Origin: Fibrobacter sp. | GTDB taxonomy: Bacteria; Fibrobacterota; Fibrobacteria; Fibrobacterales; Fibrobacteraceae | Assembly (NCBI GenBank): GCA_017503015.1 | Contig: JAFVTX010000041.1 | Span: 1-64,000 of the forward strand | DNA: 64,000 nucleotides | Direction of reading: 5' to 3' | Shown: one piece after another, positions 19,048-27,541 of the stretch | Layout of the letters: each line of letters starts with the position of its first letter | Numbering within the stretch: the first letter of the stretch is position 1 | The notes under the pieces: model-generated | Databases searched by the model: none | The model's input: only the letters and a program-made list of their open reading frames with translations | Told to the model about the DNA's origin: nothing | Made by a program: the position numbers and the translations under genes

Positions 19048-20166
19048 ATGAATCTCAAAGTGTCTGGAATTATTTCTGTTTTGACCCTTGCCGCCGCTGT
19101 TTTTGCGGCTCCGCAGGCCCAACCCGCCGCTAATGCTGCTCCGGCCCAAGAAGCCGCTGCCCCTGCAGCTACTGAAACCGCCGCAGCCCCTGCTGCTCCC
19201 GAAACGACTGCACCTGCGACAGCTGCAGAAGCTGTTCCTGAACAAGCGGCTGCTCCCGCGACTGAACAAGCCGCTGCTCCTGAACAAACGGCCGCCCCTG
19301 CCGAAGCACCCGCTGCCGAAGCTGCTCCGACTGAAGAGGCTGCCGCTCCCATGGCCGTCCGTGGCGGTGAAGCCCCTGCAGCATCTAGCGCTCCTGCTCC
19401 CGAACAAGAAGCAACCCCTGCCGCAGCTGCCCCTGCTCCGACCAAGACTGTTGTTTACCGCACGGTCTATTCTTCTGAACCGGTGGAACTCAGCGGTACC
19501 AAGGTCCACACCGTTTACGTGAGCCCCACAGACGCTCAGGTATCCACAAGCTTTGATGACCTTCGTGGCCTCATCCCCATGAAATGGAGCTTGGGTGTCC
19601 AAGGCTTTATCGGCTCGTACCACATGTATTCTTCTTACAGCGACGATTACTACTTGCATGACTATGACGGCCTCACCTGGCGTGCGGGTCTTGTTGGCAT
19701 TATTCCCGTGACCGACTACACCATCGGTGTCAAGGTGGCCGCCCTTTTTGAACAGAGCGAGGCCAAGGCCAGCGGACACACGGCCAGGTATTCCCTGAAG
19801 GGCAAGTTCAAGCAGCGCAAGATCGATGTACCGGTGCTGTTCGCCTTCAAGGCCCCCCGTTCTTCCCTGATGTTCGAAATCGGTACCCAGGCTTCCATGG
19901 CCATCAAGGACGAATTCCGTGCCACCATTGACGGGAAGACCAGCCGGCTGGACATGTTGGACAAGGATTTCCGCAACACTATTGACTGGGATATCGTCTG
20001 CGGTTTCTCCATTATGGCGAACCAGTACCTGGGCTTCGATTTCCGCTTCAACATCGGTATTTCCAACCTCTACGATACCGACAACAGCGAATCGATGAAA
20101 CTCTTCGAAGTGGATGACCTTTCCTCCACCTCGTTCCTGCTGGGTGCATCCTTCTACATTTTCTAG
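19048..20166 (+). CDS. Outer-membrane beta-barrel protein with Ala/Pro/Glu-rich N-terminal region
   Basis: The 372-residue protein has a signal peptide (MNLKVSGIISVLTLAAAVFA), then about 110 residues made almost only of Ala, Pro, Glu, Thr and Gln in loose repeats (EQAAAPATEQAAAPEQTAAP), then a ~230-residue region of alternating polar and non-polar strands that ends in a terminal Phe (GASFYIF), as in OmpA/OmpW-like barrels. The low-complexity part could span periplasm or peptidoglycan. The ATG at 19048 is chosen because GGAGG lies 5 bases upstream. The family could not be named more closely. Confidence 0.75.
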   Translation: MNLKVSGIISVLTLAAAVFAAPQAQPAANAAPAQEAAAPAATETAAAPAAPETTAPATAAEAVPEQAAAPATEQAAAPEQTAAPAEAPAAEAAPTEEAAAPMAVRGGEAPAASSAPAPEQEATPAAAAPAPTKTVVYRTVYSSEPVELSGTKVHTVYVSPTDAQVSTSFDDLRGLIPMKWSLGVQGFIGSYHMYSSYSDDYYLHDYDGLTWRAGLVGIIPVTDYTIGVKVAALFEQSEAKASGHTARYSLKGKFKQRKIDVPVLFAFKAPRSSLMFEIGTQASMAIKDEFRATIDGKTSRLDMLDKDFRNTIDWDIVCGFSIMANQYLGFDFRFNIGISNLYDTDNSESMKLFEVDDLSSTSFLLGASFYIF

Positions 20167-20171
20167 TCTAG

Positions 20172-21161
20172 ATGCTCCTTCCTGTAGTTGCTGTTCTTGT
20201 AGGTCTTTCGTTCCTGGTCTGGAGCGCAGACAAGTTTGTTGACGGTGCCGTGGGTGTCGCCAAGTTCATGGGCATGTCTACCCTTCTCATTGGCATGGTG
20301 GTGGTTGGCTTCGGAACCTCCGCCCCGGAGATGGTGGTGTCAGCCCTTTCGGCCGCACAGCACAATCCAGAACTTGCCCTGGGCAACGCCTACGGAAGCA
20401 ACATCGCGAACATAGCCCTGATCTTGGGCTTTACAGCGGTGATTCGTCCGGTGGCTGTTAAGAAAATCGCCCTCAAGCGGGATTTGCCCATTTTACTGGC
20501 GGTTTCGGCTTTCTCCATGTTTTTGGTGTCTAATTTGTCCGTGTCCAGGATGGACGGCGTTATCCTGCTTGCCGTTTTCGCCATGGCCATGGTCATTAAT
20601 ATCGCAAGCGAAATACACGAGAAAAAAACGCAGTCAGAAGTCGAGGTAGAAGAATCGAACGAAACTTCTGTTCCTCTGTGGAAATCCCTTTTCTGGCTTC
20701 TGTTCGGCCTTGCCCTGCTGGTGGCAAGTTCACGCCTGCTGGTCTGGGGAGCGGTTGAAATTGCCCGTACCTTGGGCGTAAGCGACCTGTTGATTGGCCT
20801 TACCATCGTTGCCGTAGGCACGTCGCTTCCTGAACTGGCAAGTTCCATTGTTGCAGCCCGCAAGGGCGAATCCGATCTCGCCTTAGGAAACATCGTAGGA
20901 TCCAACCTGTTCAACACCTTGATGGTGGTGGGTATTGCAGCCGTCATCGACCCCATGGATGCCGTGTCGCCCGGGATTTTGTATCGAGACATGCCCCTGA
21001 TGACGCTCCTTACGGTTCTGCTGCTCCTGTTTGGGCTTCCTGTCCGCAAGGTGAACGGCGTCCGTACCGGGCGCATCAACCGCATTGAAGGTGCTGTCTT
21101 CTTGGCGTTCTACGCTTCGTACTTGGTATACCTGATTCTGGAAGCTACGGGAAGTCTTTAG
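20172..21161 (+). CDS. Calcium/sodium antiporter (CaCA family, YrbG-like)
   Basis: The 329-residue inner-membrane protein has two homologous halves, each with a family alpha-repeat: GFGTSAPEM with LALGNAYGSNIANI in the first half and AVGTSLPEL with LALGNIVGSNLFNT in the second. About ten membrane segments are visible, with a charged loop (EIHEKKTQSEVEVEESNE) in the middle. It probably exchanges Ca2+ for Na+ or protons. It begins 5 bases after the barrel-protein stop. Confidence 0.92.
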   Translation: MLLPVVAVLVGLSFLVWSADKFVDGAVGVAKFMGMSTLLIGMVVVGFGTSAPEMVVSALSAAQHNPELALGNAYGSNIANIALILGFTAVIRPVAVKKIALKRDLPILLAVSAFSMFLVSNLSVSRMDGVILLAVFAMAMVINIASEIHEKKTQSEVEVEESNETSVPLWKSLFWLLFGLALLVASSRLLVWGAVEIARTLGVSDLLIGLTIVAVGTSLPELASSIVAARKGESDLALGNIVGSNLFNTLMVVGIAAVIDPMDAVSPGILYRDMPLMTLLTVLLLLFGLPVRKVNGVRTGRINRIEGAVFLAFYASYLVYLILEATGSL

Positions 21162-21193
21162 GCAAGTCCGCCGGAAAACTTGGAGGGGAGACT

Positions 21194-22480
21194 ATGGGAA
21201 AAATTCTTCTCAAGTCCGTATTGATGCAAAATGCAGGCGAATCACCTGCCCGCAAGGATGTTTTGATTGACGGGAATGTTTTCTCCAAGATTGTGGATGT
21301 ATCTACGCCCGAAATGGCGAATGGCGCTGAAATCATCGACTGCAAGAACTTAGCCCTGGTGCCCGCTTTTTACAACGGCCACACCCATGCGGCCATGAGC
21401 CTTTTGCGGGGTTACGCCGACGATATGGAACTTTCCAAGTGGCTGAACGAGTACATTTGGCCCTTCGAGGCGAAGCTTACGGACAGGGACATCGAAATCG
21501 GGAGCCGCCTTGCAGTGCTGGAGATGATCAAGTCCGGCACGGTATTCTTTTCGGACATGTACTGGCACCGTGAACAGACCATGAAGGTTGTAGAAGAGAT
21601 GGGAATCCGGGCAAGCATCGGTGTCACCATTTCCGACGTGTTGGTTTCTCCAGAAGGCCTCAAGGCGAATTTTGATTTTTTGGCAAAGCATACCGGCGAA
21701 TCGGAACGGGTAAAGCTTGCCGTAATGCCCCATTCCATCTACATCGTAAGCGAACAATACCTGCGGCGCAGCATGGAAATGGCCGAAAAGGAAAACTACC
21801 CGCTACATATCCATTTGTCCGAAACGGAGAAAGAAGTCCGGGATTGCTTTGAACAGCACGGCTGCACTCCCGTAGAATACTTGCAACGGCTCGGATGCCT
21901 GAACAGTCGCGTGCAGGCGGCCCATTGCGTCCATTTTTCTGAAAAGGACATGGATGTCTTTGCCCAGTCCGGAGCGTCGGCTATATTGAACCCCAATTCG
22001 AACCTGAAGCTTTCTAGCGGCATTCCTTCCATTGTCAAGATGATGGATCGACGAATTCCCCTAGGTCTTGGTACGGACGGAGATTCCTCCAACAACAACC
22101 TGGACATGCACGAAGAGATGAAGCTTGCCGCTCTCCTGGCGAAAGTCCAGGGCGAGGCAGAAACGCTCCCTGCTTCGGAAGCCCTGAAGATGGCGAGCGT
22201 CAACGTGGCCCAGGTAAACGGCATTGACGCAGGGGTTATCGCCGAAGGCAAGCTCGCCGATGGAATATTGGTCCGGCTCGACAACGAACGGATGGTGCCC
22301 TGTTTTGACCTGATCAGCAACTGGGTCTATTCGGCGGACTCCAGATGTATTGATTCCGTGCTATGCAACGGACGATTCGTGATGCGTGGCGGCCATGTAG
22401 ACGGCGAAGAAGATATACAGAAAGAAGCAAGTGCCTGTGCCGCACGCCTCGCCGGAAAACAAAACGTATACCCGTTTTAG
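21194..22480 (+). CDS. mtaD: Amidohydrolase, 5-methylthioadenosine/S-adenosylhomocysteine deaminase type
   Basis: The 428-residue protein is a cytoplasmic metal-dependent deaminase of the MTA/SAH group. It has NGHTHAAMSLLRGYADD (metal ligands HxH), HIHLSETEKEV, AAHCVHFSE and LGTDGDSSNNN (catalytic Asp), all in the expected order. The likely reaction converts the adenosine part of methylthioadenosine or S-adenosylhomocysteine to inosine. The family also acts on other adenosine compounds, so the substrate is uncertain. GGAGGGGAG precedes the ATG. A weak hairpin (22503-22518) follows the gene. Confidence 0.87.
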   Translation: MGKILLKSVLMQNAGESPARKDVLIDGNVFSKIVDVSTPEMANGAEIIDCKNLALVPAFYNGHTHAAMSLLRGYADDMELSKWLNEYIWPFEAKLTDRDIEIGSRLAVLEMIKSGTVFFSDMYWHREQTMKVVEEMGIRASIGVTISDVLVSPEGLKANFDFLAKHTGESERVKLAVMPHSIYIVSEQYLRRSMEMAEKENYPLHIHLSETEKEVRDCFEQHGCTPVEYLQRLGCLNSRVQAAHCVHFSEKDMDVFAQSGASAILNPNSNLKLSSGIPSIVKMMDRRIPLGLGTDGDSSNNNLDMHEEMKLAALLAKVQGEAETLPASEALKMASVNVAQVNGIDAGVIAEGKLADGILVRLDNERMVPCFDLISNWVYSADSRCIDSVLCNGRFVMRGGHVDGEEDIQKEASACAARLAGKQNVYPF

Positions 22481-22570
22481 AAGAACGACTAGTCCCGACA
22501 AAGCCTTTGGCTAAAGGCCGGGCCTATTTTGCTATATTTGTGACGTCAAATTCCGCTTTTTGAGGTTTTT

Positions 22571-23035
22571 ATGTTAGATTTTCTCGCCAATTACTGGCCC
22601 TATATTGTCACCCTGGTGGTCATCGTTCTTGCCGTGTTCGCTTTTCGCGGACTCCGCAAGGCCCTCAAGGAAGGTGGCGGAGCGTTCAGCCTCGAAACCA
22701 TCCGCAAGAACACCGAACCCAACTTCGCCGCCCTCAAGCAAAAGTCCAAGGCGCTGCTAGCCGATGCCGACATGATTTGCGAAACCAAGGAAGGCAGCAA
22801 CCTGGTGATTCCCAAGAAAGAAGACATGATGTTCTTCCGCCGCGCCGTGCGCCAAAAGTACAAGCTGGCCATGTTCCTGGTTCCCGGCACCAACAAGGTG
22901 GTCTATTTCTTCTGCAAGACCGAACAGGGGCTCCGCCGCCGTATCGAAAACCTGGTCATCAACCAGAAGTTCCGCGAAGGCAAGCCGCCCTACATAGACC
23001 ACGCCACCGGCGAAAAACTGAAATACCCGAGGTAA
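22571..23035 (+). CDS. Small membrane-anchored protein of unknown function
   Basis: The 154-residue protein has one N-terminal membrane segment (about 8-25), a Lys-rich stretch, and a soluble region with several charged helices (KKEDMMFFRRAVRQKYK, LRRRIENLVINQKFREG). GAGG lies 6 bases before the ATG. I do not recognise the family. It precedes hrpB, from which it is separated by a composite hairpin repeat. Confidence 0.6.
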   Translation: MLDFLANYWPYIVTLVVIVLAVFAFRGLRKALKEGGGAFSLETIRKNTEPNFAALKQKSKALLADADMICETKEGSNLVIPKKEDMMFFRRAVRQKYKLAMFLVPGTNKVVYFFCKTEQGLRRRIENLVINQKFREGKPPYIDHATGEKLKYPR

Positions 23036-23093
23036 GGGGGAAGTCTCCCCCTCGCTTCTGCCCCATGTCATCCTCGCGCAGGCGGGGATCTCC
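23036..23093. repeat. Composite hairpin repeat before hrpB
   Basis: The element consists of a 6-bp GGGGGA/TCCCCC stem with a 4-nt loop (23036-23051), the tract CTCGCTTCTGCC, and the hairpin unit GTCATCCTCGCGCAGGCGGG (starting at 23067, through GATCTCC). The same three modules occur in reverse order and opposite orientation inside hrpB at 24671-24796. Confidence 0.75.
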
Positions 23094-23143
23094 AAGTGGC
23101 TCCAGCTACCCCGGCGCCTAGGGGGCACCCCTAAAACCCCGTG

Positions 23144-25813
23144 ATGACATACAACGACCTCGCATTAGCCGAAGAAGAAAGCAAGCTCACCGCGGCTCTC
23201 AAAGAGTCCCGCGACTTGCTGATTGAAGCTCCTACGGGCTCGGGCAAGTCCCTGTTTATCCCCTACTTCTTGAGCAAGCACTGCAAGGGCCGCGTCGTGG
23301 TGTTGCAGCCCCGTCGGATTGCGGCCCTCGCCCTCGCCCAGTTTTCTGCAAAGCTCCACGGCGAGCCCTGCGGCAAGACCGTCGGTTACCAGTTCCGGCA
23401 AGAAAGCTGCAAGAGCGCAGACACGCGGATTCTGTTCCAGACCTACGGAAACTTTCTGCAGGAACTTCTGCACGGCAAGCTGGACGCCGACTGGGTAGTG
23501 TTTGACGAATACCACGAGCGCAAGGCGGATATGGACCTGCTGTTCGGGTATTTTATGAACAGGAGATCCCCGGTCAAGCCGGGGATGACAGCGACTCGTG
23601 TCGCTGTCATGTCGGCGGCGCTGAACCGCGACGAACTGGAAGCGGTTCTCGGCGTCAAGTGCCTGAGCCTCGGCCATCCGCTGTACCCCGTGCAGATTAT
23701 CAACCAGACGCCCGCCACAGGAACCTCCCTGGTTTCGGGAGTTGGCCTTGACGCCGAAGTGGTGCGGGCGCTCAAGACGCTCTACCGCAATGGCATCTGG
23801 CAGACCACCCTGGTATTCCTCCCAGGCAAGGCCGAAATCGCCCGCTGCCACAGCGCCGCCGCCGAAACGCTGGGCAACAACTGCGCAGAATTCCTGGAAC
23901 TGTACGGCGGACAGGACCGGGAAACCCAGGACCGAATTTTCGAAGTCACGGAACGGCCCCGCGTCATTTTTACCACCAACATCGCCGAAACCTCCATCAC
24001 AGTGCCCAATGTGACGGGCGTGGTGGACAGCGGTATTGAACGGGTGAGCCTCTACGACGACAGCGAGAAGGTGAACGTACTCCGTACGCTGCCCATCTCC
24101 ATGCAGAACGCCATCCAGAGAAGCGGCCGCAGCGGCCGTACGCAAAACGGCTGCGCCATCCGACTCTGGAGCGAGGAATCCGAAAAGCGGATGCCCAGGG
24201 GAATCGTGCCCGAGGTGCTGCAGATTGAACCGTCGGAACTGATTCTGCAAAAGGCGGCACTGGAATTAGACGAAAGACGAGAGACGAGAGACGAGAGAAT
24301 CGCGGGTATTGAGTTGCCGACCCCAATTCCGGAGGCACGGGAAAAGACGGCGACGGCGATGCTCCATAATTTCGGCATGCTCCAGGACGGAGCCATTACG
24401 GAACTTGGCCTCAGGGCCATCCGCACGCCGGTTTCAAGCATTCCCCTCGCACTGCTGCTGGCTTCTGCCCGGAGCAAGGCGGAACTTCCGGACTTGTTGC
24501 TGGCCGCCCTCGCCTGGATTCACTCCGGCACGGAATTCCTGCAAAAGTCCAAGGTGGCCTACGACGTGATGACCCTTGCCGCCGACACGCTTTCCAAGGC
24601 GGTAAACGTTCCGCGAGAAGTGAGCTTTACGCTCAGGCAGTTGCGGGAGTACCGGGAGAGTTTAGGAAAGGAGATCCCCGCCTGCGCGGGGATGACAGCG
24701 CCTAAGGAGCGGGGCGTTGCGGGGCCGGCGACTGAGGCCCCGCTGGAGGGGGTAGCGGATGCCGCGAGCGGCAGAAGCGAGGGGGAGACCTCCCCCACCC
24801 CTATCAAAAAATTTGTCGCCCAAAGGCTCCTCAAGGCGTTCCCCGACAGGCTCGCCACCCCAAGCGGGTCGGCCTACAAGCTTTCTAACCAGAACATCAT
24901 CCGCCTGCAGGTGGCAGAACCGCCCTACGCCATTCTGGCCCTTTCCATGCTGCGGGCGGGAGGCGGGAGCAAGTCCGAACTCAAGGTGAACCTGTACGCC
25001 GCCATCGGCAAGGAACTGCTGGAAAGCGACGATACAAAGACGCGATACGAGCTGCTGTGGCGCAGCGGGCAAGAACGTTTCATCGGTTTGGAAATCAGCG
25101 AGGCGGAAAACGCCGACGGAAGCGTCACCGAACTTTCCCGAAAAGAGATTCTCACCCAGGAGGCTTCGCACAAGGTTCTCGCCGAACTGAAAAAGCTCAC
25201 CGTGGCCGCCTGGAAAGAAAAAATCGAGAAGGAAAACTGGAGCGGGCGCTACCTCACGGAGGCCGTGCAGACCCTGCTGGTGAAAATGCGCCTGGCCGCA
25301 AAGCTCTACCCCGAATACGGCCTGCCGGAATTCAACGACGAGGACATGGAGCTGATTTTCGACGAGTTCACCGACGGGAAATTTCTGCTGAAGGACATCG
25401 ACGAGAACCGTTACAGGAACATCGTGGAGGAATATTTCGGGAAGTCCATGCTGGCCTGGCTGGGCAAGACCTTCCCAGACCACTTTGTGCTGCCGAACGG
25501 CAAGCGGGCCCGTTACAGTTACCAGGAGGTGGCCACCGACGAGACGCTGGGCGGACAGGCCGTGCAGAGCGCCGAGGGAGTGCTGGTGGAAATTTCAGCC
25601 CGCATCGAGGACTTCATGCAGATGCGGGGCGAACACAGAATCGCCGACAGCAAACTGAAGGTCCGCTACGACATTCTGGCACCGAATTTTCGCACCATAC
25701 AGAAAACCTGGGACCTGACGGGGTTCTGGCAGAACACCTACGCCGAAGTGCGCAAGGAACTGCGTGGCCGCTACCCCAAGCACCCCTGGCCGGAAAAGGT
25801 GAGTGAGTTATGA
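23144..25813 (+). CDS. hrpB: ATP-dependent helicase HrpB, carrying in-frame repeat insertions
   Basis: The 889-residue DEAH-box protein has Walker A APTGSGKS (29-36), motif II DEYHER (121-126), motif III MSAAL (156-160; SAT is usual), TNIAETSITVPNV and QRSGRSGR, then the HrpB C-terminal domain. Length is above the usual ~800 residues. Three segments look inserted: VKPGMTATR near 144-152 (two abutting hairpins, 23563-23608), a heptamer repeat giving DERRETRDER near 377-386, and about 42 residues near 510-551 starting EIPACAGMT (24671-24796). The start is ATG 23144, with an adjacent GTG at 23141. The final codons and stop are part of a 7-nt array. Its cellular role is unclear, as for HrpB generally. 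Confidence 0.92.
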   Translation: MTYNDLALAEEESKLTAALKESRDLLIEAPTGSGKSLFIPYFLSKHCKGRVVVLQPRRIAALALAQFSAKLHGEPCGKTVGYQFRQESCKSADTRILFQTYGNFLQELLHGKLDADWVVFDEYHERKADMDLLFGYFMNRRSPVKPGMTATRVAVMSAALNRDELEAVLGVKCLSLGHPLYPVQIINQTPATGTSLVSGVGLDAEVVRALKTLYRNGIWQTTLVFLPGKAEIARCHSAAAETLGNNCAEFLELYGGQDRETQDRIFEVTERPRVIFTTNIAETSITVPNVTGVVDSGIERVSLYDDSEKVNVLRTLPISMQNAIQRSGRSGRTQNGCAIRLWSEESEKRMPRGIVPEVLQIEPSELILQKAALELDERRETRDERIAGIELPTPIPEAREKTATAMLHNFGMLQDGAITELGLRAIRTPVSSIPLALLLASARSKAELPDLLLAALAWIHSGTEFLQKSKVAYDVMTLAADTLSKAVNVPREVSFTLRQLREYRESLGKEIPACAGMTAPKERGVAGPATEAPLEGVADAASGRSEGETSPTPIKKFVAQRLLKAFPDRLATPSGSAYKLSNQNIIRLQVAEPPYAILALSMLRAGGGSKSELKVNLYAAIGKELLESDDTKTRYELLWRSGQERFIGLEISEAENADGSVTELSRKEILTQEASHKVLAELKKLTVAAWKEKIEKENWSGRYLTEAVQTLLVKMRLAAKLYPEYGLPEFNDEDMELIFDEFTDGKFLLKDIDENRYRNIVEEYFGKSMLAWLGKTFPDHFVLPNGKRARYSYQEVATDETLGGQAVQSAEGVLVEISARIEDFMQMRGEHRIADSKLKVRYDILAPNFRTIQKTWDLTGFWQNTYAEVRKELRGRYPKHPWPEKVSEL
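23563..23608. repeat. Two abutting hairpins inside hrpB (first insertion)
   Basis: ATCCCCGG...CCGGGGAT (8-bp perfect stem, 23566-23586) is of the GATCCCC...GGGGATGACA repeat type. It abuts a second perfect 9-bp stem, GACAGCGAC and GTCGCTGTC with a TCGT loop (23587-23608). Both are translated as part of HrpB, just before helicase motif III. Confidence 0.8.
24270..24297 (+). repeat. Heptamer tandem repeat inside hrpB
   Basis: Four consecutive 7-nt units (ACGAAAG, then ACGAGAG three times) lie in the coding frame. Seven is not a multiple of three, so a change of one unit would shift the frame. Confidence 0.85.
24671..24796. repeat. Composite repeat inserted in frame in hrpB (second insertion)
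   Basis: It starts with the hairpin unit GAGATCCCCGCCTGCGCGGG (through GATGACA, 24697) and ends with GGCAGAAGCGAG and a 6-bp GGGGGA/TCCCCC stem (24781-24796). The 126 bp equal 42 codons, so the frame is kept. The modules match the intergenic element at 23036-23093 in inverted orientation. Confidence 0.8.
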
Positions 25814-25974
25814 GTTATGAGTTATGAGTTATGAGTTGTGAGTAATGAGTCGCGAGTGGTGAGTAATGTGTAGTGTGTAATGAAAGACGAGTAACGAATT
25901 GCTTCTGAATTTTAAAGTATTTTGTTTCCGCTATAACTCAAAACCCATAACTGACGACTGACAACTCATTGCCA
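25807..25974. repeat. 7-nt periodic array with inverted arms, from the hrpB stop onward
   Basis: The left arm (25807-25904) reads in 7-nt steps: GAGTTAT four times, then GAGTTGT, GAGTAAT, GAGTCGC, GAGTGGT, GAGTAAT, GTGTAGT, GTGTAAT and three looser units. The right arm (25933-25974) has ATAACTC, AAAACCC, ATAACTG, ACGACTG, ACAACTC and ATTGCCA, roughly its reverse complement. The hrpB stop (25811-25813) lies in the first unit. The array fills the gap between convergent genes and could fold into a long imperfect hairpin. Confidence 0.85.
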
Positions 25975-25983
25975 ATCTCACAT

Positions 25984-27528
25984 TTATCTTACCCGGTACA
26001 CCGTCAGGGTCTTGCTGAATTCATAGCCTACGACAAGCAGGGCCTGGCCGTAAATAGGGCTCTTGTCGGCCGGAATAAACAGCAGGCCTTCGGGGCCGCG
26101 GTCCTTGGGGTCAAAGTAAAGGTCCACCAGTTTAGGGGCGGTTCGTGCAGCCGCATCGACTCCTGTGAGGTCAAAGACAGCAATGCCGCTGGAGCGTTCC
26201 AGCCCCACGAAGGCGTAACGCTTGCCGTTCACCTCGCCCACCGTCACGTTTTCCGGCTCGCAGCCTTTCTTGGGGCTACGGCTATCCATCTTGACCTTGT
26301 CCTTCTTGGAATTCCAGTTGAAATAGTCGGGAGCGAGTTTTCCGAAGGCCCGTTCCAGTTCTTCGCCGCTGTCCCACAGGAGCCTGCCGGTCTCGCCGTC
26401 GAACAGACTGACGGAGCGGGTGCCGAAACCGTAAACGTAGGGGCACTTGCCGCCGGGAACTTCGTCGGGCCCTTGCTGGTCGCAACGTTCCAGCAGGCTT
26501 ACCGTGAACTTTTTCAGGTGCGGGGCCACGTCGTCGTTAAAGACGGTGCGGTCCAGGCGTTCGTCGGCCAGCAGATCAGTGACCGTCCCTTCGTCGGTCC
26601 AGGCCTTGTAATCATTCACGGAGGCGCCCTCGTTGGCGGTGAGCACCAGGGTCTTGCCGCCTACGGCAAAAGAGGCCACGCCGTCGGGTTGTCTGAGCCC
26701 GCGGATAGGATAGTTCTTGATTTTGACCTTCTCGTCTTTCTTGACATCCAGTCCGAAACCCGGCCTGGAATGGTCCACATAGCCCAGCGGGAAAACATCC
26801 ACAATCTTCTCGGCGGCAATATCTACCTTCGCCATGGCATTGTTTTCTTGCAGGCTCACCCAGGCCCACTTGGAATCCTTGGAAACCGTGATGTACTCGG
26901 GTTCCAGGGACCGCACAAACCCCTGCAGGCCGGGGCTGCGCACACCCTTCTTGCGTAGCGCAAGAGAATCCAGCCCCTTAAAATCCAGAACCTTTGGCGC
27001 CAGCTTGTAATCGTTGAGGCTTGCACCGTGTTCAACGGAAAGGATGGCCACGCCACCTTCGGGATCTTCGTTATAGTCCGCGCTGGGCGAACCTTCGCAG
27101 GCCACGAGAATCCTGCTACCGTCGGGGGTAAAGGTCACCATGTCGGGCAGGTGGCAGAGCCTTTGGGCTGATGCCACGGGAATCAGTCCCTCGGCATAGC
27201 GGAACAGTTGCACTTGTCCAAGGCCATGGTCGGGTTCTGCCGTTATGGAAACAGCCACCAGGTCACCGTACACCGTCACGCTGGTGGCGGGGCCGTCCAG
27301 CTGCAGGCGGCTCTCCACCATGGGGTTCTTCTCGTCGGCAAAGCTCACCATTTCTATGAGTTTATCGCCGCCCACCACAAAGAGCATCTTTTTTTCGGGC
27401 ATGTAGGCGGAAATTTCGGGAGCGGCCATCTGCAGGGTCGCCACAGGCGAAAGCACGTTCCCCTTCTGGAAAACCTGTGCCGCCACCGTAGAGGCAAGAA
27501 CCATCGCTATCAGCAGGACCCGTTTCAT
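25984..27528 (-). CDS. Secreted choice-of-anchor I beta-propeller protein
   Basis: The 514-residue protein has a signal peptide (MKRVLLIAMVLASTVAA) and propeller-type repeats typical of the choice-of-anchor I family: PDMVTFTPDGSRILVACEG, EPEYITVSKDSKWAWVSLQE, a VLTANEG segment, GCEPENVTVGEV, and GPEGLLFIPA near the end. Members are extracytoplasmic, some linked to alkaline-phosphatase-like or adhesion roles; none can be assigned here. The start at 27528 is chosen over an upstream TTG because it begins the signal peptide. It lies 13 bases after a small coiled-coil gene, probably in one operon. Confidence 0.82.
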   Translation of the reverse strand: MKRVLLIAMVLASTVAAQVFQKGNVLSPVATLQMAAPEISAYMPEKKMLFVVGGDKLIEMVSFADEKNPMVESRLQLDGPATSVTVYGDLVAVSITAEPDHGLGQVQLFRYAEGLIPVASAQRLCHLPDMVTFTPDGSRILVACEGSPSADYNEDPEGGVAILSVEHGASLNDYKLAPKVLDFKGLDSLALRKKGVRSPGLQGFVRSLEPEYITVSKDSKWAWVSLQENNAMAKVDIAAEKIVDVFPLGYVDHSRPGFGLDVKKDEKVKIKNYPIRGLRQPDGVASFAVGGKTLVLTANEGASVNDYKAWTDEGTVTDLLADERLDRTVFNDDVAPHLKKFTVSLLERCDQQGPDEVPGGKCPYVYGFGTRSVSLFDGETGRLLWDSGEELERAFGKLAPDYFNWNSKKDKVKMDSRSPKKGCEPENVTVGEVNGKRYAFVGLERSSGIAVFDLTGVDAAARTAPKLVDLYFDPKDRGPEGLLFIPADKSPIYGQALLVVGYEFSKTLTVYRVR

Positions 27529-27541
27529 CTTGTCAACGCCC

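Noticed and set aside
18997-19779. 261-residue N-terminal extension of leucyl aminopeptidase
   Set aside because: The extension lies opposite the Ala/Pro-rich barrel-protein gene, is Gly/Ser/Arg-rich and has no homology to M17 proteins. The normal start is at 18996.
25807-25974. CRISPR array
   Set aside because: Repeats are 7 nt long, contiguous and without spacers. No cas genes are in the window.
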